A stretch of 64,000 nucleotides of DNA. It comes from Gnetum montanum. Lineage: Eukaryota > Streptophyta > Gnetopsida > Gnetales > Gnetaceae. The stretch is taken from NCBI GenBank assembly GCA_015680685.1, contig MNCI01006123.1, positions 123,504-187,503 of the forward strand, written 5' to 3'. Below, piece by piece: positions 32,111 to 44,125 of this stretch. Position 1 is the first letter of the stretch. Every line of letters begins with the position of its first letter. The notes under the pieces are model-generated. The model was not told the DNA's origin, searched no databases, and saw only the letters and a list, made by a program, of their open reading frames with translations. The translations under genes and the position numbers were made by a program.

Positions 32111-33258
32111 ACACCTTGGATGGGAGGCATATGGTGGGGCCCACTACTTAAAATTTAAAATTTTAAAAAGTGCACTTATCTCCCACCAATCCTAGAGTGG
32201 AAAAGAACTTCCCCTTTTACACTTTAGTGCACTTTGAGTTCCAGTGCACTGAATTGGCAACATGAGATTAAGAGTTGGTGTTTAGGTTTTGATTTTACTT
32301 TTATGTCAAATTGCCAAGTGTTAGGCACAAATCATCAGTCTTCCATCACATTGCACTTTCTAGAGCTTTGGTAGAGATTTTTCATTGTAGATTCCATCCA
32401 CCCATCACATAAAATCACTAGATCTCTCTCCCAGCCAATGTAGAACCCTCATCCCTTCTAGTTTTTAGGCTTCTTCAATGTTGGTGTAGCAAGGATGAAG
32501 TAGGTTGGAGGTAAGAATAAGAATCTAAGGATCCAAGAGGCAAATGAGTTTACCAATAACCTCTTCAAGCTTCCTAGGCTAATTTTAATTCAAGCATCCT
32601 CTATGGCTACCCCAAGGTAGGCTATTCCTATCTATTTTTCTTATTTTCTATTTATTTTTTCTTATTTTCCTAGCTAGGGTAGGGTCATTTTTGTTAGATC
32701 TACACTAAGTAGGTAGAATGTAATTTTAAACTAATATCACCTCATATTTTGGATTTTTTTTACATGTATCTAGGGTCATTTTTTTATTTTGGCCTTAGTA
32801 GATTTGATTTTCAGAATTAGATTTGTTGTTTTATTTGTTTTTTCTATTAATTTGAGGATGGGGCCATTTTTGTCAGATCTAGGCCTTAAGACTAGTCAAG
32901 ATTAAATTCTAAAAAAATTTCATCCCTTATTTTAGCTATTATTACATGGTTTTAAGGTTTCATGGATATTTTGTATTTCATTCATAGTGAAACAAAATTA
33001 AGTTTTATGAAATTTATGTGTTTTTAAAATGTTTTTGATAGTAAAAAGGCAAGGAAAGTTATGAATTTTTTATTATGAAAATGGCTAAATATGACCATGA
33101 TCTAATATTTTGAGTTTATATTTTTCATTTAAGCTTTTCAATGGTTCTAGTCTCATTCGATTTGGGTTTGTAATGGCAAAGTTATGGTCATTTTTGTTAG
33201 ATGTGCAATTCAATTTTTGTGTCCTTTCTTAAGATTTTATGTAAATTCACAAATTCCT
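32111..33258. other. AT-rich non-coding tract
   Basis: No gene seen. A short phrase near GGGTCATTTTTGTTAGATCT recurs in diverged form at about 32683, 32771, 32860 and 33184, suggesting older repeat structure. Confidence 0.5.
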
Positions 33259-33547
33259 TTTGGCCAAGAGGCCAACTCATCTCACAAGATAAGGTGGAGG
33301 GAGAAGTGCATTTTTTCCCTCCACATCACACGCAATGTAAGATCTCATGAAATGGGAAAAAACATGAACCGAAGAGCCATACCTTTTTGTATTATCGTTG
33401 CGCAGAATGTGAACCAAAGAGCCATAGCTTTTCATATTCCCATTACACACATAAAAAGTACAAACACAACCAAATGCATAATGGGAATGGGAATGAGAAT
33501 TCCATTTCCATTCTATCTTCGTCTCCGTCTACAACAACTGTTGTAGG
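33259..33547 (+). repeat. Direct repeat R1, left copy (about 290 bp)
   Basis: Starts TTTTGGCCAAGAGGCCAACT and is closely matched at 37564-37853. It contains the phrase GAATGAGAATTCCATTTCC. No coding capacity. It could be a MITE copy or the terminal repeat of a larger element. Confidence 0.75.
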
Positions 33548-33753
33548 CCACCGGGCCCAATTGAAGTAGCTTCAATGACGCTAGCTTCAAAGCTCTGCCA
33601 GAGCAGTGGAAAGGAACCTATGATGGTGGCCCATGCTTCATTTGCAATAACAAGCTCATCGGCATGCGCTTCTTCAACCAAGGCAGTAATAAGGTAGTAG
33701 GCTAGTCGACCCTTGCTACATCCTTGCTTAACATTGAGGGCCACGACATGCAC
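33529..33753 (-). other. Unassigned 74-codon open frame
   Basis: Minus-strand frame with ordinary protein-like composition (HVVALNVKQG, LVIANEAWATIIGSF). No family recognised. It begins just outside repeat R1 and overlaps its end. It could be a captured exon fragment or chance. Confidence 0.2.
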
Positions 33754-33779
33754 ACATCATATACAATCATAATACAATT

Positions 33780-34965
33780 TTTATTAGAATAGCTAAAAGA
33801 TCCCTTCATTTAGGTTTCTTTTTCTCTGGATAAAATTTATATATGAATTAGGCCAATATGTTTCTTGAGTAGCTTTGTTTGAATGTATGTTTTAAGAATA
33901 AAATTTTGCAGGTAGGGGTAGGATGAGGGGTAGAGCCAGAGGCATTCAAGGAAAGATGGTAATGGCAATAGTTAAAGCTATAGCTTGAGGGGAAGGGTCT
34001 TCTGAAGTTTCTATGTCAACAATAGCCTTTGGTTATTGGAATCTCTTTCTAGAAACAAACTTTCTGCTAGTCTTTTTATGTGTGCTTTTATGAATTTTTT
34101 ATAGTGAATTGTAACGTGTTGAACATTACATTTTGATGATTTTCTGCAATTTTCATAGTTTCACTTCAAGCTGAGCTCTTCTATAATCAGTACTTAGCAT
34201 GCCTTCCTATACATTTGCATTCCCAATGCAAAAACATTCTAAAGTTTGGTTCTATTCTTTTTTCAATGCTTTTTAAAGTGGCAGGGAATTCTAAAATTGT
34301 AATTTTCTGCTACTATCTTGAGTAATCTTCTTTTGCTACACCCTTTTTCAATGTAAAGGAACATTTGTAAGTTCATTTTCTCTTTATCTCATTGTATATT
34401 TTGTGTAAGTTTTATCATTTCTATGGTGTGCTTTGAAATTTAGCAGTTACCATGGAGTACATGCATTCAGTTGTTACGATTGTGACTACTTTTTCATTTG
34501 CAATATGCATTTTAATAAAATGCAAAAGTGTTAGCATTTTTGCTAGCACATGAAAATTATTAGCCAATTTGAGATGTCGGCCTGACTTCGGTCATAATTT
34601 TAACAATTTTTCTTGCTTATTGGGAGGACTTAAAAAGTTTAAATTTGATAATTTCTTCTTACCTTCTCGCATCAAGTGAGGCCTTTTCTTTATATACATA
34701 TTCTTTGATTGATGGAATCTAATGGATGATATGGTTGTTAACCTGGTAAATTTTAAAAATGAAAACTTCTACACCTCTGGCAGCCTAGACCCTGGGAAGA
34801 TCTCTAGCAAGATCATTCTTTGATAATCCTAGCTAATGCTGAGGAAAATGGCAACGAGCTCTCTACTGACACACATGTCTTTCCATAATCATAAATAACC
34901 AATTATTTATAAATCTTCCCTAGCCAAAGAGTCATTGCAGGGGAGCCAATGATTATATTTATCTC
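33780..34965. other. AT-rich DNA without recognised features
   Basis: Stops in all frames; I see no gene, repeat array or promoter that I can support. Confidence 0.5.
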
Positions 34966-35075
34966 NNNNNNNNNNNNNNNNNNNNNNNNNNNNNNNNNNN
35001 NNNNNNNNNNNNNNNNNNNNNNNNNNNNNNNNNNNNNNNNNNNNNNNNNNNNNNNNNNNNNNNNNNNNNNNNNNN
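34966..35075. other. Assembly gap (110 N)
   Basis: Run of N. The flanks carry parts of a tandem repeat (see 35300-35545), so the gap may hide more repeat units. Confidence 0.99.
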
Positions 35076-35299
35076 AATCTCATAACATTTATTGGATTCC
35101 ACAATAATTATAGTTTAATAATTATGAATGAGGTGTTAGCATCATTCATATCTTGTCCATTGTAACAATAATGTCAATATACAAAAACCCATGATATAAT
35201 AATAACATTATTTATGCATTTGTAACATGATTTTTTATATCTCCATGAATGAATATGCATTACAAATATATGTTGTAGTGCCAAGTTAGTTTCATCTTT

Positions 35300-35545
35300 T
35301 CGTATTCCCTCACCTGCATGCGCCACATGCATGGGAGCTAAAGAATCAGTGTAGGGGAGTTGAATCTCTACTCGATTAATGCCCCCTAATCCTTGAGCTT
35401 CTCATTCGTCTCTTTGTATTTCCTCACATCATGCACCACATGCAAGGGAGCCAAAAAGTCACTACAGGGGAGCCAAATCTCTATTCAATTGATGCCCCCC
35501 GACCCTTGGGCTCCCCATTCATCTCTTTGTATTCCCTCACGTGTA
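35300..35545 (+). repeat. Tandem repeat, unit about 113 bp
   Basis: The phrase TGTATTCCCTCAC recurs at 35301, 35416 and 35528, with GGGAGCCAAA and GATGCCCCC between. A partial related segment (GTCATTGCAGGGGAGCCAA) lies before the gap at 34930-34951. Confidence 0.75.
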
Positions 35546-35559
35546 GGGCCCGATGTGGG

Positions 35560-35720
35560 TAATAATGAATATTTATTATTATAAATGGTGGGTAATATTG
35601 AATATTTATTATTATTATAAATGGTGATGGTTATGATTATAGTAATAATGAATATTTATTATTATTATAAACAATGACGATTATGGTTATAGTGACAATT
35701 ACGATCATGGAAACGGTTAA
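35560..35720. repeat. GAATATTTATTATTATAAA short repeat
   Basis: Three near-identical copies at about 35568, 35597 and 35649 in AT-rich DNA. Confidence 0.6.
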
Positions 35721-36079
35721 GGTGATGACAGTTACAGTGTAATGTAGTATTTAAAGATATTGAACTTAGGCATCATGTTACAAGATTAAGAGGTAAAATA
35801 TTGGAATTCATGCATTTTTAGAAACATGGATTTTTCTGCTATTAGTCCTAATAGAGAAGGTAAAGAACACTTTCTTCAAGATCAGCAATAACAACCATCT
35901 ACTGCAACAACTAGTGCAACAACTATCTACTGTAACAAGTAATGCAATCTCTGCTTATATGTGAAGGTTTAAGGATAATGCTTATAGTTAACCTTTGGCT
36001 TGAAGCAGGATTGGTCAATGGTGCACTTGGCATGATTCATAGTATTATGTATCATTAAGGTAAATAGCCACCTGCATTA

Positions 36080-36427
36080 CCATTATATGTTATTGTTGAT
36101 TTTGACTCCTACATCAGATGTGCCTTTGATAATGGTAATCCTCATCATGTGTCAATTGTACCTGTGGTCCAAGGAGCATCTCGTCAATCACCATTATGAT
36201 TGGCATGGGCCATGACTATTCATAAATCTCAAGGAATGACACTAGATAAGGCTACTATTTTCATTGGTTCAAGAGAAGTTATGGGTCTAACGTTTGTTGC
36301 ATTATCTAGAGTCAAGACCATTGATTCTTTAAAGATTCATCCTCCTTTTCATGTGCAAAGATATAGAAATATTTTAGATACTAAACATCTCCAAAGTAGA
36401 ATTTCACAAGAAGTTTATTTTGCTTAG
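36080..36427 (+). pseudogene. Helitron/PIF1-type helicase C-terminal fragment
   Basis: Encodes VIVDFDSY, then LAWAMTIHKSQGMTLDKA and GLTFVALSRVKTIDSLKIHP, the last motifs of SF1B PIF1-like helicases as found in Helitron Rep-Hel proteins. A stop precedes LAWAM, and all upstream helicase and Rep motifs are missing. The spacing and the ALSRV box make the family assignment strong. Whether it comes from a Helitron or a cellular PIF1 gene cannot be decided here. Confidence 0.8.
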
Positions 36428-37560
36428 TTGGAGAATTAGGCATATTGAGTTCACACCTATTATAGTATTTTTCCTTTTTCTCAATCCTATTATACAACTC
36501 TATAATTTTTGTTGCAATAATTTTGCAATGTATTCCTTCATCAACATATACGAAATATATAAACTTTTATTTTAACAAATTTATGTTTACTAGTATATAT
36601 TATTTGGAATGCAAATAGTAATGATAACTTAAAAAACAAAAAAATAATTAAATTCTACTCATAGCCCGCCAAAATACTATATAAGAGAACTTACAGGTGT
36701 AATGTTTGTTGCATTATCTAGGGCCAAGACCATTGATTCTTTAAAGATTCATCCTCCTTTCTATGTGAAANCATAAGAGAACTTACAGGTGTAATGTTTG
36801 TTGCATTATCTAGGGTCAAGACCATTGATTCTTTAAAGATTCATCCTCCTTTCTATGTGAAAAGATATAGAAAAATTTCAGATGCTAAACATCTCCAAGT
36901 AAAATTGCACAGGAAGTTCATTTTGCTCAATTGGAGGATTAGGTATATTAAGTTAACACTTATCATTGTATTTTGCCTTTTTCTCAATCCTATTATATAG
37001 TCCTATAATGTTTGTTGCAATAATTGTGCAATGTATTCCTTCATCAACATATACAAAATATATAAAATTTTATTTTAACTAATTTATGTTTACCAGTATA
37101 TATTATTTGGAATGCAAATAGTGATGATAACTTAAAACTTAAAAAAATAATTAAATTCTACTTATAGCCCATGAAACCGCTATATAAGAGAACTTATGGG
37201 TCTAATGTTTGTTGCATTATTTGGAGTCAAGACTATTGATTCTTTAAATATTCATCCTCCTTTCTATGTGCAAAGATACAGAAAGATTTCAGATGCTATA
37301 CATCTCCAAAGTAGAATTGCAAAGAAAGTTTGTTTTGCTCAATTGGAGGATTAGGCATATTAAGTTCACACTTATCATTGTATTTTGCCTTTTTCTCAAT
37401 CCTATTATATAGCTCTATAATGTTTGTTGTAATAATTGTGAAATGTATTCCTTCATCAACATATACGAAATATATAAACTTTTATTTTAACCAATTTATG
37501 TTTACTAGTATATATTATTTGGAATGCAAATAGTGATGATAACTTAAAAAATAGAAAAGT
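36278..37560 (+). repeat. Tandem duplication of the helicase tail (unit about 405 bp)
   Basis: The segment from TTTGTTGCATTATCTAG through the AT-rich 3' flank occurs at 36278-36680 and again at about 36772-37180 and 37185-37560, plus a short truncated copy at 36678-36770 ending at a single N (36771). Each copy restarts after ATAAGAGAACTTA. An assembly artefact is possible near the N. Confidence 0.75.
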
Positions 37561-37563
37561 AAT

Positions 37564-37853
37564 TTTGGCTAAGAGGCCAACTCGTCTCACAGGATAGGGG
37601 CGGAGGGGGAAGTGCATTTTTTGCCCTCCACATCACACACCATGTAAGATCCCATGAAATGGGAAAAAACATAAACCGCAGGGCCACACCTTTTTGTATT
37701 CATGTTGTGTAGAATATGAACCAAAGAGCCATAGCTTTTCATATTCCTTCTGCACACATAAAAAGGCCAAACACAACCAAATATAGAATGGAAATGAGAA
37801 TTCCATTTCCATTCTATCTCCGTCCCCATCTGCAACTGCTGCTGCATAATGCA
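37564..37853 (+). repeat. Direct repeat R1, right copy (about 290 bp)
   Basis: Second copy of the 33259-33547 sequence in the same orientation, starting TTTTGGCTAAGAGGCCAACT. The two copies bracket the gap and the helicase fragments. Confidence 0.75.
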
Positions 37854-37869
37854 TAATGGGAATGAGCAT

Positions 37870-38900
37870 TATTTATGCAAGAGATTTATTTCTCAAAAAC
37901 GCCATGAACAAACAAATAAAGAGAAAACTTGACCGAGAGGGTAAAACTAAATTGGGTAAGTGATAGAGAAATAGAGGAGGGCTGAGTGATTCCATTTCTA
38001 GTTATCTTGTTACCTCATCTAGGAGTTGGGCTTGGTTAACATCATTTTTTTAAAAAATCATCTCTGCCAATTTATAGATATAGATATAGATATATATATA
38101 AGCTAGTTATAAGTAAATGGAAAGGTTTTTGGCTATTTTTTGGCTTTAGCTATGTAGTTTATGGCTTAATCTTTACAATTGAGGTGGAGTCACTCCGTTT
38201 GAACTTTAAATGAAATTTTGACGAATTTTTCATTAAACTCATACAAAAAGGGGTTTTTTGGATGATGGCTAAGTTATTATTTCATTTTTGATCTTTTTGA
38301 TTGAAAAGGTTGTAATTTTTTTGCTATGTTATTATGGTTGGAAATTTCATGATTTTAGGATTCTTTCCATGGTGAAATAGCTAAAATCAGAGTTAAAACA
38401 AATTTTTTACTATAGTTATGTGATTTAGAGCTTTTTTTGTTAATAGTCATATTATTGTTCAATTTTCCTTATTTTTTGTCAAATCCTCTAAGAATTTTTA
38501 AAGTTTCCAGTCATAACTGTGTAGCTCATGACTTCAAGATTCCAATAGCAATGGAATTGTTAAATTTGGAGCTATGGTTGATTTTTGACGAATTTTCCCA
38601 TACAGTCACATATGTAGAGGTTTTTCTTGGTTGTAACATTGTACCCCTTGGGGATGGGCAACATAGACATGCTTAGAAATTTTTTCTTGGCAACATCCCA
38701 TGCTCCTAGGGATGTTAAAACATGGTAATTATTCTTTAAGATTAGTTTGATGAGAAATAAAAATATTTTACTATTTTTAGTAAGAAATTTTCTAAGTTTT
38801 AAGTTTATTTTTATGTCAACATGGTTTTGGACTAAGGCATGGTTTTTTTGTTTTTTGTTTTTTTGTTTATAATGCATAATGGCCATAAGGGTTGTAGAAA
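37870..38900. other. AT-rich DNA, no gene seen
   Basis: Contains a short TAGATA microsatellite near 38078-38100. Phrases such as CATGGTGAAATAGCTAAAA resemble 32930-33010, hinting that both flanks of the R1-bracketed block derive from one repeat family. Confidence 0.45.
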
Positions 38901-39099
38901 TGTTGTTGTGGAATTCTTAAACCAATTTGGATAAACACCTTAGAGTTTTTTATAGGGGCTAATTTCTCCCCTAACTATGATGTTTTGCAAATTTGGCAAG
39001 AAATCCTAAGTGGTTGTGATATTTTTGTTTTCCCATGTTGGGCCCTGTTGAAGCCCATACTCCTTATAGTTGAGTTAGTGAACATTTGTGCTTCATTGG

Positions 39100-39745
39100 C
39101 TATCCTAAGGTAAACACCCCTTTGCTTGATATGACCTTAGAGAGGGGCTCTCTTTGGTTCCATCTAGGAGCAAAGGAATTCCTTGCCTACATCTTGCAGA
39201 TTTTTAGTGTGATGTTATGGTCACACTTATCTACTAATGTGGCCAAGCTCATAGTGAAGGCATTGATACCTTAGGAATCTAGCCTGATCACTAGGTTCAT
39301 CATTGATGATCCATTATTTTAGGAAGTAGGGGAAGCAACAGACCTTATCAGCACACACTACCTTTTGGACATCTAGACCATGCCAGAGTATTGTCAATAT
39401 AATGCTGATAATACTTTGATGCTAGCATAGAAAGTCCACAAATTATTTTAGAACCTACCTAGCATTGTATACCATCTACAAGAGTAAGCATGGTTGTTAT
39501 AGAATTTTTATATCTTTGGCTTTGTTGGTTAAGTTACCCTTTTCTAATTTTTTGATTTTATGAACTTCTTGTAGGTACAGGATCAATGATCAAACCTTAG
39601 CGGTGGCTCAAACCATCTTAGATGTATTTACCAAGGGCCCCCAGATGAAATCTATTATGTATGGATAATTAAAAGGGAAATTTAATAAATACACTAAAGA
39701 CATTAACCCTGTCTACAAGAAATGCTTGGCCAACAAGATGATATA
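39100..39745 (+). pseudogene. Antisense-gene exons 2-3, inverted fragment (element 3)
   Basis: Exon 2 remnant with SLWFHLGAKEFLAYIL and FSVMLWSHLS, a degraded NTL segment, an intron with acceptor CTTCTTGTAG at about 39574, and exon 3 with TLAVAQTILDVFTKGP. These match elements 1 and 2 and keep the intron position. Here the exons run on the same strand as pol, opposite to the other copies and to the element 3 promoter at 39965, so the piece looks inverted. Confidence 0.7.
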
Positions 39746-39758
39746 GCTAAGGATTAAC

Positions 39759-39782
39759 CCTTAGGGTGGACGGACCCTAAGG
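39759..39782. repeat. Perfect hairpin at rearrangement point
   Basis: CCTTAGGG, 8-nt spacer, CCCTAAGG. A direct repeat CTAAGGATTAA flanks it (39747 and 39777). It lies between the inverted exons and the minus-strand antisense leader. Confidence 0.7.
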
Positions 39783-39944
39783 ATTAAACCTTTACAACTA
39801 GCCCCCAATGGCTGCATTCACTGTTGCACACCATTGTCTTGCTCACAAATCGGCTGTATCAATTGCTATGCTATGACTGCTACACTATCTCTCAGTTCAA
39901 CCGCGCTACGCTCTAGGTGTTAGCTCTGACAATAAAAGTGACAA

Positions 39945-39974
39945 GATTACCATGGGGTAATCCCCTATTTATAG
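39945..39974 (-). promoter_or_regulatory. Antisense promoter (element 3): TATA box and hairpin
   Basis: Minus-strand CTATAAATAGGGG (TATA 39965-39974) followed by the GATTACC/GGTAATC hairpin (39945-39962) and TTGTCAGAGC. It aligns with element 2 promoter sequence for over 60 bases. Confidence 0.65.
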
Positions 39975-40119
39975 TCTACATGGTTAAAACACATGTCACT
40001 TTCTGGAGTGTTCCACATCCCACGCATAACACGAGACACCCACTGCAACGTAGCAGGGGTCTATTGCAACATAGCACGTAGATGCACTAACATTATTCAC
40101 TTCATTCCTTTACAATGTG

Positions 40120-40450
40120 GTCCATTTACGGTCCACTACGACCTTAAAATAGCAATCGTAACGTCTTCTCTTCCTTTTAAACCCATTAACAGTCCACTAT
40201 GACCTTAAACTAGCAACTTTGACTTACAACGTGACTCAGTTACGGTCCACTACGACCTTAAACTAGCAATTTAAAATTACCTTCATACTTTAACAAAAGT
40301 AATCATCCGCTACGACCTTAAACTGGAAACTCTTTGGCCCTCTCAACATGTAATCTTGCATGGTAATGGTCCACTAAGATCTTTAACTGGAAATATTTAG
40401 AAATAATTTTGCATGGTTACGCTCCGCTAAGATCTTAAACTAGCAATTAT
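40120..40450 (+). repeat. Dyad motif tract, RT side (element 3), about 6 copies
   Basis: Copies such as GGTCCACTACGACCTTAAAC recur every 55-60 bases. The stem is GGTC/GACC with a 6-nt spacer, followed by TTAAACTAG. Confidence 0.85.
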
Positions 40451-40544
40451 ATTGCATCACATGATTAACTTGCATACATTACACTACATGTTACTTTATT
40501 AAATAGGTACCACTTGACCTTTTTTTGTTTTGCTTGTCTTGTAG

Positions 40545-41335
40545 GAATGCTTCGAAAATGGCTATGCAGAGTGATCTCCACTTGCCCCGTCCTAGCAGGA
40601 CCTTATGGTAAACTCATGAGACACTTGAACCTAGAATCGGTAGACTTGGAACCATCTCCTCATGACACAAACATAGCAGGCTTGGAGACATCTCTGGATT
40701 GGCCTGAACATCTGGTCTAGGCCTTAGACCTAGAGGCTGGTGATGTAATCGAGGACCCCCTTTTTGAAATCCCTATGACTACATCTAGAGGTGAGGTGAA
40801 AATGTTAAAAGTTAGCTCCCTACTAGAGCCATAGGTGCAACAAAACATCTCGAAAGTCCTTAATAACAATGTCAAAGTGTTTGCGTGGTCATATGAAGAC
40901 ATGCTAGGCCTGGACACATGACTCATACAACACAATATCATCCTAGATCCACGTGTCAAGGCAATTAAACAAAAAGCTCGCAAAATCAAACTAGAGATTG
41001 CCTTAGCTGTACATGATGAAATTACCAAACTTTATCAAACTGGTTTCATCCAGGAAGTTGATTATCTGGATTGGGTCTCAAACGTTATAGTCATACCCAT
41101 GGAGACTAGAAGTATATGAATTTTTGTAGACTTTTGAGATTTGAATAGGGAAACAATTAAGGATGACTTCCCATTTCCTAGTATTGATCAACTTATCAAT
41201 ACTACAGTTGGTCCTACCTTGTTGTTGTTCATGGATGGGTTCTCAAGCTATAACTAGATCCATATAAACCCATAGCATAAATTGGCAACTACCTTTATGA
41301 CCCCTTGGAAAACCTTATGTCATTGCCATTGTTAA
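40545..41335 (+). pseudogene. Reverse transcriptase, broken (element 3)
   Basis: Begins after a textbook acceptor (TTTTGCTTGTCTTGTAG, AG at 40543-40544). It includes ETSLDWPEHLV, FAWSYEDMLGLDT, DEITKLYQTGFI and FPFPSIDQLI, with many stops at CAG and CGA positions. The segment holding the catalytic YxDD box is deleted near 41330, where the frame jumps to the RT C-terminus. Confidence 0.82.
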
Positions 41336-42000
41336 TCTAACACCACCTACAAACCTTAGGGAGTTGAGTGGGTTGCAAGGCAGGTTGCAGTTCATAAGAA
41401 GGTTTATTGCAAGATTAACAAATAAACTACAACCAATGCAACACATACTTAAGAAGGGAGTCAACTTCAAATGGACAAACCAATGTCAAGAAGCCTTTGA
41501 TAACCTAGAGAAAGAGCTTGTTCATCTTCCCACTGTGTACTCTCCATAAAGGGACAAGCCTTTCTACATTTACCTAGCTACCTTAGATACGTCTATTACT
41601 ACCTTACTATGCCAAAAGAGGGATGACAGTTCCAAAACCCTATTCTACTACCTAAGTCAAGAATTAATGTGTCATGAAGCAATTACAACGAGGTAGAAAA
41701 AAATTTCCTTTCCCTAGTGTTCGCACTCAAAAAGTGAAGACATTACTTGTTTCGCAATCAAGTGAACATCATATGCAAAAGTAACATACTTCTAGCCATC
41801 GCAACCAACCTATACGAAAGTATCAAGATAGCCCGATGGAAAGCCATAATTGTAGAGCTCAATTTACATTATCTAGCACAATCGTCCACGAAGGGTTAGG
41901 CAATAGCTATGCAGCTTACGACTTCACCAATTGATGACCAAGTGATCATAGAACTTGAGTTCCCTTATGAGCATGTCAATAGCATAAGCCCAATACCACC
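41336..42000 (+). pseudogene. RT connection and first RNase H (element 3)
   Basis: LRELSGLQGRLQFIRRFIAR and FKWTNQCQEAFDNLEKEL are the RT-RNase H connection. FYIYLATLDTSITTLLCQK begins the Ty3-type RNase H. Frameshifted after about 41690. Confidence 0.8.
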
Positions 42001-42440
42001 ACATTTCGAGGTCACCCTACACTTTGATGGGGCCTCAAGTACATGAGATGATAGTGTCACTTCTATTCTCACATTCCCCTCCAAGGAGATTCAACCCTTC
42101 ACATATCACTTTACATTTCTTTGCACAAACAATGTGGCAGAATACAAGGGTCTCCTTAGGGGTGTTCTAGCATCTTGGGAGTTGGGGATCCAAAACCTAG
42201 CAATTCAAGGTGACTTCCAGTTGATCGTTAACCAAATAATAGGAGTCTATGCTTGCAAGGCTTAACATTTGCAACCATACTACAATTTAGCCAAAGGCTT
42301 ACTAAAACAATTTGCAATGCTAGAAATCCAACATGTGCCTCACAATGAAAATACAGTAGCAGATGCACTAGCCACACTAGCTCTAAATGTGCTACCATAC
42401 ATATTTTCCACCTTGCCTGCTGCAATAGTGAAATGTACCA
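42001..42440 (+). pseudogene. Second, archaeal-type RNase H (element 3)
   Basis: VTLHFDGASS, CTNNVAEYKGLLRGV, LAIQGDFQLIVNQI and HNENTVADALATLAL, in that order, match the extra RNase H acquired by Tat elements. The catalytic D-E-D positions are still recognisable, although stops are present. Confidence 0.82.
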
Positions 42441-43738
42441 ATCCTATCATCCACATGGCCCACATTGTGTTTGTAAGAATGACTCACACTCAAGAATGGT
42501 ATGAAGATATCAAAGCATACCTCCAACATGGTGAAACTCCACACAACCTGACATCTGCTCAAAAAGATGTGGGAAAAAAGTGAGCATGGTAATATGTCCT
42601 CATAGGAGACAACACCCTATGACGATGCTCTTATGATGGAATATTGCTAGCTTGCGTTGGTAAGGATGAAGCACAACAAATTTTCAATGGAGTCCATGAA
42701 GGAATATGTGGAGGACACATAGATCCCAGGGCTATGGCAGTAAAGATTAGGTGTTTGGATTACTATTGGCCTTACATGGAATGTGACTATGTAGCTAAGG
42801 TAAGAACATGCGATACATGTCAACATCATGGGAATCTCATACATGTATCGCCCACCGAACTGCATACCACACAAATTACATGGCCATTCCAACATTGGGG
42901 ACTAGACATAATAGGACCCATTACACCCAAGTCTTCCGCAGGGCATAGCTTCATTATCACTACCATCGAGTACTTTACAAAGTGGGTGGAGGTTATTCCT
43001 CTTAGGAAAACTACATCCCAACAAGTTTGCAACTTCATTCTGGATAACATAGTGACATGATTTGGCCTTCCCTTGACTATTGTTACTAACAATGGGCCAT
43101 AATTCAGTAGCGCAAAGACCAAAACCTTTTGCAAACACCTTGGTATCAAACATGCTTTCTCATCACTATATTATCCCTAGGAAAATGGCCAAGCAGAGGC
43201 TACCAACAAGGTCATCATCAACCTTCTGGAAAGGATGCTTGGTAGCAGCAAGAGGCAATGGCATGAGCAAATCCTCTATGTGCTTTGGGCTTACCACACA
43301 ACATGCAGAACAGCTACAGGTAAGACTTCATATAGTCTTGTCTACAGATTTGAAGTGATGTTACCTCTTGAATTGCAGGTTCCATCACTTCGAATAATCC
43401 TCTCAAATGTCATGGATAAGGCCCAAAATAATGAGTCAAGGATCATTGATCTTGACTCCATAGAGGAGGAGTGCACCCAAACACTTGTCTACATCGAATG
43501 GTACCAAAACAAGCAATGGTAGAAACATCACTGCAATTTACATCAACGACCAATCAAAAAGGGGGACTTAGTCCTCAAGGCCGTTTGAGAGCCTGTGAGA
43601 AAATTCTTAGCCAATTGGGAAGGCCCCTTCGTAGTCACAAAAGCATATGAGAATGGTGCATTTAAACTAGCTGACATGGATGGCAATGAATTCCTAAATC
43701 CAATCAACCACTTGTACTTGAATTTGTACTATGCTTAA
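42441..43738 (+). pseudogene. Integrase (element 3)
   Basis: HHCC region (GGHIDPRAM to CDTCQHH), WGLDIIGP, VTNNGP, GQAEATNKVI, and a GPY/F-like tail (LANWEGPFVVTKAYENG) ending at TAA 43736-43738. The second catalytic Asp is Asn (43088-43090), as in element A. Several stops. Confidence 0.86.
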
Positions 43739-43769
43739 GATGCAGGATTATACCAAACGTGAAGCAAGG

Positions 43770-44125
43770 TAAGCAGCTAGTCCACTATGACTATAAACTA
43801 GCACAACTCATCTGCTACGACATAAAATTGGCAGAGAAAATCCACTAGGACTATAAACTGGCACAGCTCGTCCGCTACAACATAAAACTAGAGTAGAACG
43901 TCCACTACAATACTAAACTAGCACAACATGTCTTTGGGCCATGACATAAAATTGGCACCCATAGCATGGTCTGCTATGACCTTAAACTGGCCATCCACCA
44001 TCTTCTACACCATTAAACTAGCACAACAATCTACTAGGACCTTAAACTAGCACACCGGTCTACTGGGACCTTAAACTAGCACATCTAACGATCTACCAAG
44101 ACCTTAAACTGGGTTCGCAATGCAA
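43770..44125 (+). repeat. Dyad motif tract after integrase (element 3)
   Basis: About ten copies of units such as CTACGACATAAAACTAGCAC and CTAGGACCTTAAACTAGCAC, in pol-sense orientation. Confidence 0.85.

Noticed and set aside
33184-33546. 120-codon plus-strand frame in repeat R1
   Set aside because: The second R1 copy (37564-37853) does not keep the frame open; likely chance.
34907-35104. Open frame across the gap
   Set aside because: It exists only because N positions are read as unknown residues.
36080-36427. Full Helitron call
   Set aside because: No Rep domain, no TC start and no CTRR hairpin end could be located, so only a helicase fragment is annotated.
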